NCBI GenBank assembly: GCA_949987705.1 | Contig: OX465286.1 | Span: 17,187,676-17,251,675 of the forward strand | Source of the DNA: Thereva unica | Taxonomy: Eukaryota > Arthropoda > Insecta > Diptera > Therevidae | Direction: 5' to 3' | Length of the DNA stretch: 64,000 nucleotides | Shown: piece by piece, positions 34,861 through 47,000 of the stretch | Layout of the letters: each line of letters begins with the position of its first letter | Position numbering within the stretch: position 1 is the stretch's first letter | Made by a program: the position numbers and the translations under genes | Notes under the pieces: generated by a model | What the model saw: the letters and a program-made list of their open reading frames with translations, nothing else | What the model was told of the DNA's origin: nothing | Database searches by the model: none

Positions 34861-37155
34861 ATTATCTCGGGAAATACTGATCAGCCCGGGGTGGGATTGA
34901 AATCACAGACTCCCTGGGAGGTCCCTAACAATTTCCCATCAAAAAAAGGGCCACTCCAGAAATTGCCCAAAACCGGAAATTTTCAAAGGGGTACCCCTTT
35001 GGATATTTTTGGGTAATTTTTCGAAAGTGCTCGGATCTGGATGAATGGGGCATCGTTGGAAAGGGCTCGCTCCCCCGAGTTCAACGCACGAAATTTGGTC
35101 CCAAAATTCCAAAGGGTTCGGGAGTTATGGCCGGTTTTGTGAATGGCCAAAGGAGGGTACAAAATAGCCATTATCTCGGGAAATACTGGTCAGCCCGGGG
35201 TGGGATTGAAATCACAGACTCCCTGCGAGGTCCTTAACAATTTCCCATCAAAAAAAGGGCCACTCCAGAAATTGCCAAAAACCGGAAATTTTCAAAGGGG
35301 TACCCCTTTGGATATTTTTGGGTAATTTTTCGAAAGTGCTCGGATCTGGATGAATGGGGCATCGTTGGAAAGGGCTCGCTCCCCCGAGTTCAACGCACTT
35401 TATTTGGTCCCGAAATAACAAGGGGTTCGGGAGTTATGGCCGGTTTTGTGAATGGCCAAAGGAGGGTACAAAACAGCCATTATCTCGGGAAATACTGGTC
35501 AGCCCGGGGTGGGATTGAAATCACAGACTCCCTGCGAGGTCCCTAACAATTTCCCATCAAAAAAAGGGCCACTCCAGAAATTGCCCAAAACCGGAAATTT
35601 TCAAAGGGGTACCCCTTTGGATATTTTTGGGTAATTTTTCGAAAGTGCTCGGATCTGGATGAATGGGGCATCGTTGGAAAGGGCTCGCTCCCCCGAGTTC
35701 AGCGCACTTTATTTGGTCCCGAAATAACAAGGGGTTCGGCAGTTATGGCCGGTTTTGTGAATGGCCAAAGGAGGGTACAAAATAGCCATTATCTCGGGAA
35801 ATACTGGTCAGCCCGGGGTGGGATTGAAATCACAGACTCCCTGCGAGGTCCCTAACAATTTCCCATCAAAAAAAGGGCCACTCCAGAAATTGCCCAAAAC
35901 CGGAAATTTTCAAAGGGGTACCCCTTTGGATATTTTTGGGTAATTTTTCGAAAGTGCTCGGATCTGGATGAATGGGGCATCGTTGGAAAGGGCTCGCTCC
36001 CCCGAGTTCAGCGCACTTTATTTGGTCCCGAAATAACAAGGGGTTCGGGAGTTATGGCCGGTTTTGTGAATGGCCAAAGGAGGGTACAAAATAGCCATTA
36101 TCTCGGGAAATACTGGTCAGCCCGGGGTGGGATTGAAATCACAGACTCCCTGCGAGGTCCCTAACAATTTCCCATCAAAAAAAGGGCCACTCCAGAAATT
36201 GCCCAAAACCGGAAATTTTCAAAGGGGTACCCCTTTGGATATTTTTGGGTAATTTTTCGAAAGTGCTCGGATCTGGATGAATGGGGCATCGTTGGAAAGG
36301 GCTCGCTCCCCCGAGTTCAACGCACGAAATTTGGTCCCAAAATTCCAAAGGGTTCGGGAGTTATGGCCGGTTTTGTGAATGGCCAAAGGAGGGTACAAAA
36401 TAGCCATTATCTCGGGAAATACTGGTCAGCCCGGGGTGGGATTGAAATCACAGACTCCCTGCGAGGTCCTTAACAATTTCCCATCAAAAAAGGGCCACTC
36501 CAGAAATTGCCCAAAACCGGAAATTTTCGAAAGGGTACCCCTTTGGATATTTTTGGGTAATTTTTCGAAAGTGCTCGGATCTGGATGAATGGGGCATCGC
36601 TGGAAAGGGCTCGCTCCCCCGAGTTCAGCGCACTTTATTTGGTCCCGAAATAACAAGGGGTTCGGGAGTTATGGCCGGTTTTGTGAATGGCCAAAGGAGG
36701 GTACAAAATAGCCATTATCTCGGGAAATACTGGTCAGCCCGGGGTGGGATTGAAATCACAGACTCCCTGCGAGGTCCCTAACAATTTCCCATCAAAAAAA
36801 GGGCCACTCCAGAAATTGCCCAAAACCGGAAATTTTCAAAGGGGTACCCCTTTGGATATTTTTGGGTAATTTTTCGAAAGTGCTCGGATCTGGATGAATG
36901 GGGCATCGTTGGAAAGGGCTCGCTCCCCCGAGTTCAGCGCACTTTATTTGGTCCCGAAAAAACAAGGGGTTCGGGAGTTATGGCCGGTTTTGTGAATGGC
37001 CAAAGGAGGGTACAAAATAGCCATTATCTCGGGAAATACTGGTCAGCCCGGGGTGGGATTGAAATCACAGACTCCCTGCGAGGTCCCTAACAATTTCCCA
37101 TCAAAAAAAGGGCCACTCCAGAAATTGCCCAAAACCGGAAATTTTCAAAGGGGTA

Positions 37156-40100
37156 CCGCTTTGGATATTTTTGGGTAATTTTTCGAAAGTGCTCGGATCT
37201 GGATGAATGGGGCATCGTTGGAAAGGGCTCGCTCCCCCGAGTTCAGCGCACTTTATTTGGTCCCGAAATAACAAGGGGTTCGGGAGTTATGGCCGGTTTT
37301 GTGAATGGCCAAAGGAGGGTACAAAATAGCCATTATCTCGGGAAATACTGGTCAGCCCGGGGTGGGATTGAAATCACAGACTCCCTGCGAGGTCCCTAAC
37401 AATTTCCCATCAAAAAAAGGGCCACTCCAGAAATTGCCCAAAACCGGAAATTTTCAAAGGGGTACCCCTTTGGATATTTTTGGGTAATTTTTCGAAAGTG
37501 CTCGGATCTGGATGAATGGGGCATCGTTGGAAAGGGCTCGCTCCCCCGAGTTCAGCGCACTTTATTTGGTCCCGAAAAAACAAGGGGTTCGGGAGTTATG
37601 GCCGGTTTTGTGAATGGCCAAAGGAGGGTACAAAATAGCCATTATCTCGGGAAATACTGGTCAGCCCGGGGTGGGATTGAAATCACAGACTCCCTGCGAG
37701 GTCCCTAACAATTTCCCATCAAAAAAAGGGCCACTCCAGAAATTGCCCAAAACCGGAAATTTTCAAAGGGGTACCCCTTTGGATATTTTTGGGTAATTTT
37801 TCGAAAGTGCTCGGATCTGGATGAATGGGGCATCGTTGGAAAGGGCTCGCTCCCCCGAGTTCAGCGCACTTTATTTGGTCCCGAAATAACAAGGGGTTCG
37901 GGAGTTATGGCCGGTTTTGTGAATGGCCAAAGGAGGGTACAAAATAGCCATTATCTCGGGAAATACTGGTCAGCCCGGGGTGGGATTGAAATCACAGACT
38001 CCCTGCGAGGTCCCTAACAATTTCCCATCAAAAAAAGGGCCACTCCAGAAATTGCCCAAAACCGGAAATTTTCAAAGGGGTACCCCTTTGGATATTTTTG
38101 GGTAATTTTTCGAAAGTGCTCGGATCTGGATGAATGGGGCATCGTTGGAAAGGGCTCGCTCCCCCGAGTTCAACGCACGAAATTTGGTCCCAAAATTCCA
38201 AAGGGTTCGGGAGTTATGGCCGGTTTTGTGAATGGCCAAAGGAGGGTACAAAATAGCCATTATCTCGGGAAATACTGGTCAGCCCGGGGTGGGATTGAAA
38301 TCACAGACTCCCTGCGAGGTCCCTAACAATTTCCCATCAAAAAAAGGGCCACTCCAGAAATTGCCCAAAACCGCTCCCCCGAGTTCAACGCACGAAATTT
38401 GGTCCCAAAATTCCAAAGGGTTCGGGAGTTATGGCCGGTTTTGTGAATGGCCAAAGGAGGGTACAAAATAGCCATTATCTCGGGAAATACTGGTCAGCCC
38501 GGGGTGGGATTGAAATCACAGACTCCCTGCGAGGTCCCTAACAATTTCCCATCAAAAAAAGGGCCACTCCAGAAATTGCCCAGAACCGGAAATTTTCAAA
38601 GGGGTACCCCTTTGGATATTTTGGGTAATTTTTCGAAAGTGCTCGGATCTGGATGAATGGGGCATCGTTGGAAAGGGCTCGCTCCCCCGAGTTCAACGCA
38701 CGAAATTTGGTCCCAAAATTCCAAAGGGTTCGGGAGTTATGGCCGGTTTTGTGAATGGCCAAAGGAGGGTACAAAATAGCCATTATCTCGGGAAATACTG
38801 GTCAGCCCGGGGTGGGATTGAAATCACAGACTCCCTGCGAGGTCCCTAACAATTTCCCATCAAAAAAAGGGCCACTCCAGAAATTGCCCAAAACCGGAAA
38901 TTTTCAAAGGGGTACCCCTTTGGATATTTTTGGGTAATTTTTCGAAAGTGCTCGGATCTGGATGAATGGGGCATCGTTGGAAAGGGCTCGCTCCCCCGAG
39001 TTCAACGCACGAAATTTGGTCCCAAAATTCCAAAGGGTTCGGGAGTTATGGCCGGTTTTGTGAATGGCCAAAGGAGGGTACAAAATAGCCATTATCTCGG
39101 GAAATACTGGTCAGCCCGGGGTGGGATTGAAATCACAGACTCCCTGCGAGGTCCCTAACAATTTCCCATCAAAAAAAGGGCCACTCCAGAAATTGCCCAA
39201 AACCGGAAATTTTCAAAGGGGTACCCCTTTGGATATTTTTGGGTAATTTTTCGAAAGTGCTCGGATCTGGATGAATGGGGCATCGTTGGAAAGGGCTCGC
39301 TCCCCCGAGTTCAACGCACGAAATTTGGTCCCAAAATTCCAAAGGGTTCGGGAGTTATGGCCGGTTTTGTGAATGGCCAAAGGAGGGTACAAAATAGCCA
39401 TTATCTCGGGAAATACTGGTCAGCCCGGGGTGGGATTGAAATCACAGACTCCCTGCGAGGTCCCTAACAATTTCCCATCAAAAAAAGGGCCACTCCAGAA
39501 ATTGCCCAAAACCGGAAATTTTCAAAGGGGTACCGCTTTGGATATTTTTGGGTAATTTTTCGAAAGTGCTCGGATCTGGATGAATGGGGCATCGTTGGAA
39601 AGGGCTCGCTCCCCCGAGTTCAGCGCACTTTATTTGGTCCCGAAATAACAAGGGGTTCGGGAGTTATGGCCGGTTTTGTGAATGGCCAAAGGAGGGTACA
39701 AAATAGCCATTATCTCGGGAAATACTGGTCAGCCCGGGGTGGGATTGAAATCACAGACTCCCTGCGAGGTCCCTAACAATTTCCCATCAAAAAAAGGGCC
39801 ACTCCAGAAATTGCCCAAAACCGGAAATTTTCAAAGGGGTACCCCTTTGGATATTTTTGGGTAATTTTTCGAAAGTGCTCGGATCTGGATGAATGGGGCA
39901 TCGTTGGAAAGGGCTCGCTCCCCCGAGTTCAGCGCACTTTATTTGGTCCCGAAAAAACAAGGGGTTCGGGAGTTATGGCCGGTTTTGTGAATGGCCAAAG
40001 GAGGGTACAAAATAGCCATTATCTCGGGAAATACTGGTCAGCCCGGGGTGGGATTGAAATCACAGACTCCCTGCGAGGTCCCTAACAATTTCCCATCAAA

Positions 40101-41000
40101 AAAAGGGCCACTCCAGAAATTGCCCAAAACCGGAAATTTTCAAAGGGGTACCCCTTTGGATATTTTTGGGTAATTTTTCGAAAGTGCTCGGATCTGGATG
40201 AATGGGGCATCGTTGGAAAGGGCTCGCTCCCCCGAGTTCAGCGCACTTTATTTGGTCCCGAAATAACAAGGGGTTCGGGAGTTATGGCCGGTTTTGTGAA
40301 TGGCCAAAGGAGGGTACAAAATAGCCATTATCTCGGGAAATACTGGTCAGCCCGGGGTGGGATTGAAATCACAGACTCCCTGCGAGGTCCCTAACAATTT
40401 CCCATCAAAAAAAGGGCCACTCCAGAAATTGCCCAAAACCGGAAATTTTCAAAGGGGTACCCCTTTGGATATTTTTGGGTAATTTTTCGAAAGTGCTCGG
40501 ATCTGGATGAATGGGGCATCGTTGGAAAGGGCTCGCTCCCCCGAGTTCAACGCACGAAATTTGGTCCCAAAATTCCAAAGGGTTCGGGAGTTATGGCCGG
40601 TTTTGTGAATGGCCAAAGGAGGGTACAAAATAGCCATTATCTCGGGAAATACTGGTCAGCCCGGGGTGGGATTGAAATCACAGACTCCCTGCGAGGTCCC
40701 TAACAATTTCCCATCAAAAAAAGGGCCACTCCAGAAATTGCCCAAAACCGCTCCCCCGAGTTCAACGCACGAAATTTGGTCCCAAAATTCCAAAGGGTTC
40801 GGGAGTTATGGCCGGTTTTGTGAATGGCCAAAGGAGGGTACAAAATAGCCATTATCTCGGGAAATACTGGTCAGCCCGGGGTGGGATTGAAATCACAGAC
40901 TCCCTGCGAGGTCCCTAACAATTTCCCATCAAAAAAAGGGCCACTCCAGAAATTGCCCAAAACCGGAAATTTTCAAAGGGGTACCCCTTTGGATATTTTG
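37156..41000 (+). repeat. 2377-bp tandem duplication within type B array
   Basis: Four independent marks recur at a shift of exactly 2377 bp: TACCGCTTTGG (37156, 39533), CCCGAAAAAACAAGG (37577, 39954), a ~95-bp deletion joining CCAAAACCG to CTCCCCCGAG (38372, 40749), and a T-run shortened to GGATATTTTGGG (38617, 40994). The shift equals seven 309-bp monomers plus one of 214 bp. Confidence 0.88.
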
Positions 41001-44000
41001 GGTAATTTTTCGAAAGTGCTCGGATCTGGATGAATGGGGCATCGTTGGAAAGGGCTCGCTCCCCCGAGTTCAACGCACGAAATTTGGTCCCAAAATTCCA
41101 AAGGGTTCGGGAGTTATGGCCGGTTTTGTGAATGGCCAAAGGAGGGTACAAAATAGCCATTATCTCGGGAAATACTGGTCAGCCCGGGGTGGGATTGAAA
41201 TCACAGACTCCCTGCGAGGTCCCTAACAATTTCCCATCAAAAAAAGGGCCACTCCAGAAATTGCCCAAAACCGGAAATTTTCAAAGGGGTACCCCTTTGG
41301 ATATTTTGGGTAATTTTTCGAAAGTGCTCGGATCTGGATGAATGGGGCATCGTTGGAAAGGGCTCGCTCCCCCGAGTTCAACGCACGAAATTTGGTCCCA
41401 AAATTCCAAAGGGTTCGGGAGTTATGGCCGGTTTTGTGAATGGCCAAAGGAGGGTACAAAATAGCCATTATCTCGGGAAATACTGGTCAGCCCGGGGTGG
41501 GATTGAAATCACAGACTCCCTGCGAGGTCCCTAACAATTTCCCATCAAAAAAAGGGCCACTCCAGAAATTGCCCAAAACCGGAAATTTTCAAAGGGGTAC
41601 CCCTTTGGATATTTTTGGGTAATTTTTCGAAAGTGCTCGGATCTGGATGAATAGGGCATCGTTGGAAAGGGCTCGCTCCCCCGAGTTCAACGCACGAAAT
41701 TTGGTCCCAAAATTCCAAAGGGTTCGGGAGTTATGGCCGGTTTTGTGAATGGCCAAAGGAGGGTACAAAATAGCCATTATCTCGGGAAATACTGGTCAGC
41801 CCGGGGTGGGATTGAAATCACAGACTCCCTGCGAGGTCCCTAACAATTTCCCATCAAAAAAAGGGCCACTCCAGAAATTGCCCAAAACCGGAAATTTTCA
41901 AAGGGGTACCCCTTTGGATATTTTTGGGTAATTTTTCGAAAGTGCTCGGATCTGGATGAATGGGGCATCGTTGGAAAGGGCTCGCTCCCCCGAGTTCAAC
42001 GCACGAAATTTGGTCCCAAAATTCCAAAGGGTTCGGGAGTTATGGCCGGTTTTGTGAATGGCCAAAGGAGGGTACAAAATAGCCATTATCTCGGGAAATA
42101 CTGGTCAGCCCGGGGTGGGATTGAAATCACAGACTCCCTGCGAGGTCCCTAACAATTTCCCATCAAAAAAAGGGCCACTCCAGAAATTGCCCAAAACCGG
42201 AAATTTTCAAAGGGGTACCCCTTTGGATATTTTTGGGTAATTTTTCGAAAGTGCTCGGATCTGGATGAATGGGGCATCGTTGGAAAGGGCTCGCTCCCCC
42301 GAGTTCAACGCACGAAATTTGGTCCCAAAATTCCAAAGGGTTCGGGAGTTATGGCCGGTTTTGTGAATGGCCAAAGGAGGGTACAAAATAGCCATTATCT
42401 CGGGAAATACTGGTCAGCCCGGGGTGGGATTGAAATCACAGACTCCCTGCGAGGTCCCTAACAATTTCCCATCAAAAAAAGGGCCACTCCAGAAATTGCC
42501 CAAAACCGGAAATTTTCAAAGGGGTACCCCTTTGGATATTTTTGGGTAATTTTTCGAAAGTGCTCGGATCTGGATGAATGGGGCATCGTTGGAAAGGGCT
42601 CGCTCCCCCGAGTTCAACGCACGAAATTTGGTCCCAAAATTCCAAAGGGTTCGGGAGTTATGGCCGGTTTTGTGAATGGCCAAAGGAGGGTACAAAATAG
42701 CCATTATCTCGGGAAATACTGGTCAGCCCGGGGTGGGATTGAAATCACAGACTCCCTGCGAGGTCCCTAACAATTTCCCATCAAAAAAAGGGCCACTCCA
42801 GAAATTGCCCAAAACCGGAAATTTTCAAAGGGGTACCCCTTTGGATATTTTTGGGTAATTTTTCGAAAGTGCTCGGATCTGGATGAATGGGGCATCGTTG
42901 GAAAGGGCTCGCTCCCCCGAGTTCAACGCACGAAATTTGGTCCCAAAATTCCAAAGGGTTCGGGAGTTATGGCCGGTTTTGTGAATGGCCAAAGGAGGGT
43001 ACAAAATAGCCATTATCTCGGGAAATACTGGTCAGCCCGGGGTGGGATTGAAATCACAGACTCCCTGCGAGGTCCCTAACAATTTCCCATCAAAAAAAGG
43101 GCCACTCCAGAAATTGCCCAAAACCGGAAATTTTCAAAGGGGTACCCCTTTGGATATTTTTGGGTAATTTTTCGAAAGTGCTCGGATCTGGATGAATGGG
43201 GCATCGTTGGAAAGGGCTCGCTCCCCCGAGTTCAACGCACGAAATTTGGTCCCAAAATTCCAAAGGGTTCGGGAGTTATGGCCGGTTTTGTGAATGGCCA
43301 AAGGAGGGTACAAAATAGCCATTATCTCGGGAAATACTGGTCAGCCCGGGGTGGGATTGAAATCACAGACTCCCTGCGAGGTCCCTAACAATTTCCCATC
43401 AAAAAAAGGGCCACTCCAGAAATTGCCCAAAACCGGAAATTTTCAAAGGGGTACCCCTTTGGATATTTTTGGGTAATTTTTCGAAAGTGCTCGGATCTGG
43501 ATGAATGGGGCATCGTTGGAAAGGGCTCGCTCCCCCGAGTTCAACGCACGAAATTTGGTCCCAAAATTCCAAAGGGTTCGGGAGTTATGGCCGGTTTTGT
43601 GAATGGCCAAAGGAGGGTACAAAATAGCCATTATCTCGGGAAATACTGGTCAGCCCGGGGTGGGATTGAAATCACAGACTCCCTGCGAGGTCCCTAACAA
43701 TTTCCCATCAAAAAAAGGGCCACTCCAGAAATTGCCCAAAACCGGAAATTTTCAAAGGGGTACCCCTTTGGATATTTTTGGGTAATTTTTCGAAAGTGCT
43801 CGGATCTGGATGAATGGGGCATCGTTGGAAAGGGCTCGCTCCCCCGAGTTCAACGCACGAAATTTGGTCCCAAAATTCCAAAGGGTTCGGGAGTTATGGC
43901 CGGTTTTGTGAATGGCCAAAGGAGGGTACAAAATAGCCATTATCTCGGGAAATACTGGTCAGCCCGGGGTGGGATTGAAATCACAGACTCCCTGCGAGGT

Positions 44001-47000
44001 CCCTAACAATTTCCCATCAAAAAAAGGGCCACTCCAGAAATTGCCCAAAACCGGAAATTTTCAAAGGGGTACCCCTTTGGATATTTTTGGGTAATTTTTC
44101 GAAAGTGCTCGGATCTGGATGAATGGGGCATCGTTGGAAAGGGCTCGCTCCCCCGAGTTCAACGCACGAAATTTGGTCCCAAAATTCCAAAGGGTTCGGG
44201 AGTTATGGCCGGTTTTGTGAATGGCCAAAGGAGGGTACAAAATAGCCATTATCTCGGGAAATACTGGTCAGCCCGGGGTGGGATTGAAATCACAGACTCC
44301 CTGCGAGGTCCCTAACAATTTCCCATCAAAAAAAGGGCCACTCCAGAAATTGCCCAAAACCGGAAATTTTCAAAGGGGTACCCCTTTGGATATTTTGGGT
44401 AATTTTTCGAAAGTGCTCGGATCTGGATGAATGGGGCATCGTTGGAAAGGGCTCGCTCCCCGAGTTCAACGCACGAAATTTGGTCCCAAAATTCCAAAGG
44501 GTTCGGGAGTTATGGCCGGTTTTGTGAATGGCCAAAGGAGGGTACAAAATAGCCATTATCTCGGGAAATACTGGTCAGCCCGGGGTGGGATTGAAATCAC
44601 AGACTCCCTGCGAGGTCCCTAACAATTTCCCATAAAAAAAGGGCCACTCCAGAAATTGCCCAAAACCGGAAATTTTCAAAGGGGTACCCCTTTGGATATT
44701 TTGGGTAATTTTTCGAAAGTGCTCGGATCTGGATGAATGGGGCATCGTTGGAAAGGGCTCGCTCCCCCGAGCTCAACGCACGAAATTTGGTCCCAAAATT
44801 CCAAAGGGTTCGGGAGTTATGGCCGGTTTTGTGAATGGCCAAAGGAGGGTACAAAATAGCCATTATCTCGGGAAATACTGGTCAGCCCGGGGTGGGATTG
44901 AAATCACAGACTCCCTGCGAGGTCCCTAAACATTTCCCATCAAAAAAAGGGCCACTCCAGAAATTGCCCAAAACCGGAAATTTTCAAAGGGGTACCCCTT
45001 TGGATATTTTGGGTAATTTTTCGAAAGTGCTCGGATCTGGATGAATGGGGCATCGTTGGAAAGGGCTCGCTCCCCCGAGTTCAACGCACGAAATTTGGTC
45101 CCAAAATTCCAAAGGGTTCGGGAGTTATGGCCGGTTTTGTGAATGGCCAAAGGAGGGTACAAAATAGCCATTATCTCGGGAAATACTGGTCAGCCCGGGG
45201 TGGGATTGAAATCACAGACTCCCTGCGAGGTCCCTAACAATTTCCCATCAAAAAAAGGGCCACTCCAGAAATTTCCCAAAACCGGAAATTTTCAAAGGGG
45301 TACCCCTTTGGATATTTTTGGGTAATTTTTCGAAAGTGCTCGGATCTGGATGAATGGGGCATCGTTGGAAAGGGCTCGCTCCCCCGAGTTCAACGCACGA
45401 AATTTGGTCCCAAAATTCCAAAGGGTTCGGGAGTTATGGCCGGTTTTGTGAATGGCCAAAGGAGGGTACAAAATAGCCATTATCTCGGGAAATACTGGTC
45501 AGCCCGGGGTGGGATTGAAATCACAGACTCCCTGCGAGGTCCCTAACAATTTCCCATCAAAAAAAGGGCCACTCCAGAAATTGCCCAAAACCGGAAATTT
45601 TCAAAGGGGTACCCCTTTGGATATTTTTGGGTAATTTTTCGAAAGTGCTCGGATCTGGATGAATGGGGCATCGTTGGAAAGGGCTCGCTCCCCCGAGTTC
45701 AACGCACGAAATTTGGTCCCAAAATTCCAAAGGGTTCGGGAGTTATGGCCGGTTTTGTGAATGGCCAAAGGAGGGTACAAAATAGCCATTATCTCGGGAA
45801 ATACTGGTCAGCCCGGGGTGGGATTGAAATCACAGACTCCCTGCGAGGTCCCTAACAATTTCCCATCAAAAAAAGGGCCACTCCAGAAATTGCCCAAAAC
45901 CGGAAATTTTCAAAGGGGTACCCCTTTGGATATTTTGGGTAATTATTCGAAAGTGCTCGGATCTGGATGAATGGGGCATCGTTGGAAAGGGCTCGCTCCC
46001 CCGAGTTCAACGCACGAAATTTGGTCCCAAAATTCCAAAGGGTTCGGGAGTTATGGCCGGTTTTGTGAATGGCCAAAGGAGGGTACAAAATAGCCATTAT
46101 CTCGGGAAATACTGGTCAGCCCGGGGTGGGATTGAAATCACAGACTCCCTGCGAGGTCCCTAACAATTTCCCATCAAAAAAAGGGCCACTCCAGAAATTG
46201 CCCAAAACCGGAAATTTTCAAAGGGGTACCCCTTTGGATATTTTTGGGTAATTTTTCGAAAGTGCTCGGATCTGGATGAATGGGGCATCGTTGGAAAGGG
46301 CTCGCTCCCCCGAGCTCAACGCACGAAATTTGGTCCCAAAATTCCAAAGGGTTCGGGAGTTATGGCCGGTTTTGTGAATGGCCAAAGGAGGGTACAAAAT
46401 AGCCATTATCTCGGGAAATACTGGTCAGCCCGGGGTGGGATTGAAATCACAGACTCCCTGCGAGGTCCCTAACAATTTCCCATCAAAAAAAGGGCCACTC
46501 CAGAAATTGCCCAAAACCGGAAATTTTCAAAGGGGTACCCCTTTGGATATTTTTGGGTAATTTTTCGAAAGTGCTCGGATCTGGATGAATGGGGCATCGT
46601 TGGAAAGGGCTCGCTCCCCCGAGTTCAACGCACGAAATTTGGTCCCAAAATTCCAAAGGGTTCGGGAGTTATGGCCGGTTTTGTGAATGGCCAAAGGAGG
46701 GTACAAAATAGCCATTATCTCGGGAAATACTGGTCAGCCCGGGGTGGGATTGAAATCACAGACTCCCTGCGAGGTCCCTAACAATTTCCCATCAAAAAAA
46801 GGGCCACTCCAGAAATTGCCCAAAACCGGAAATTTTCAAAGGGGTACCCCTTTGGATATTTTTGGGTAATTTTTCGAAAGTGCTCGGATCTGGATGAATG
46901 GGGCATCGTTGGAAAGGGCTCGCTCCCCCGAGTTCAGCGCACTTTATTTGGTCCCGAAATAACAAGGGGTTCGGGAGTTATGGCCGGTTTTGTGAATGGC

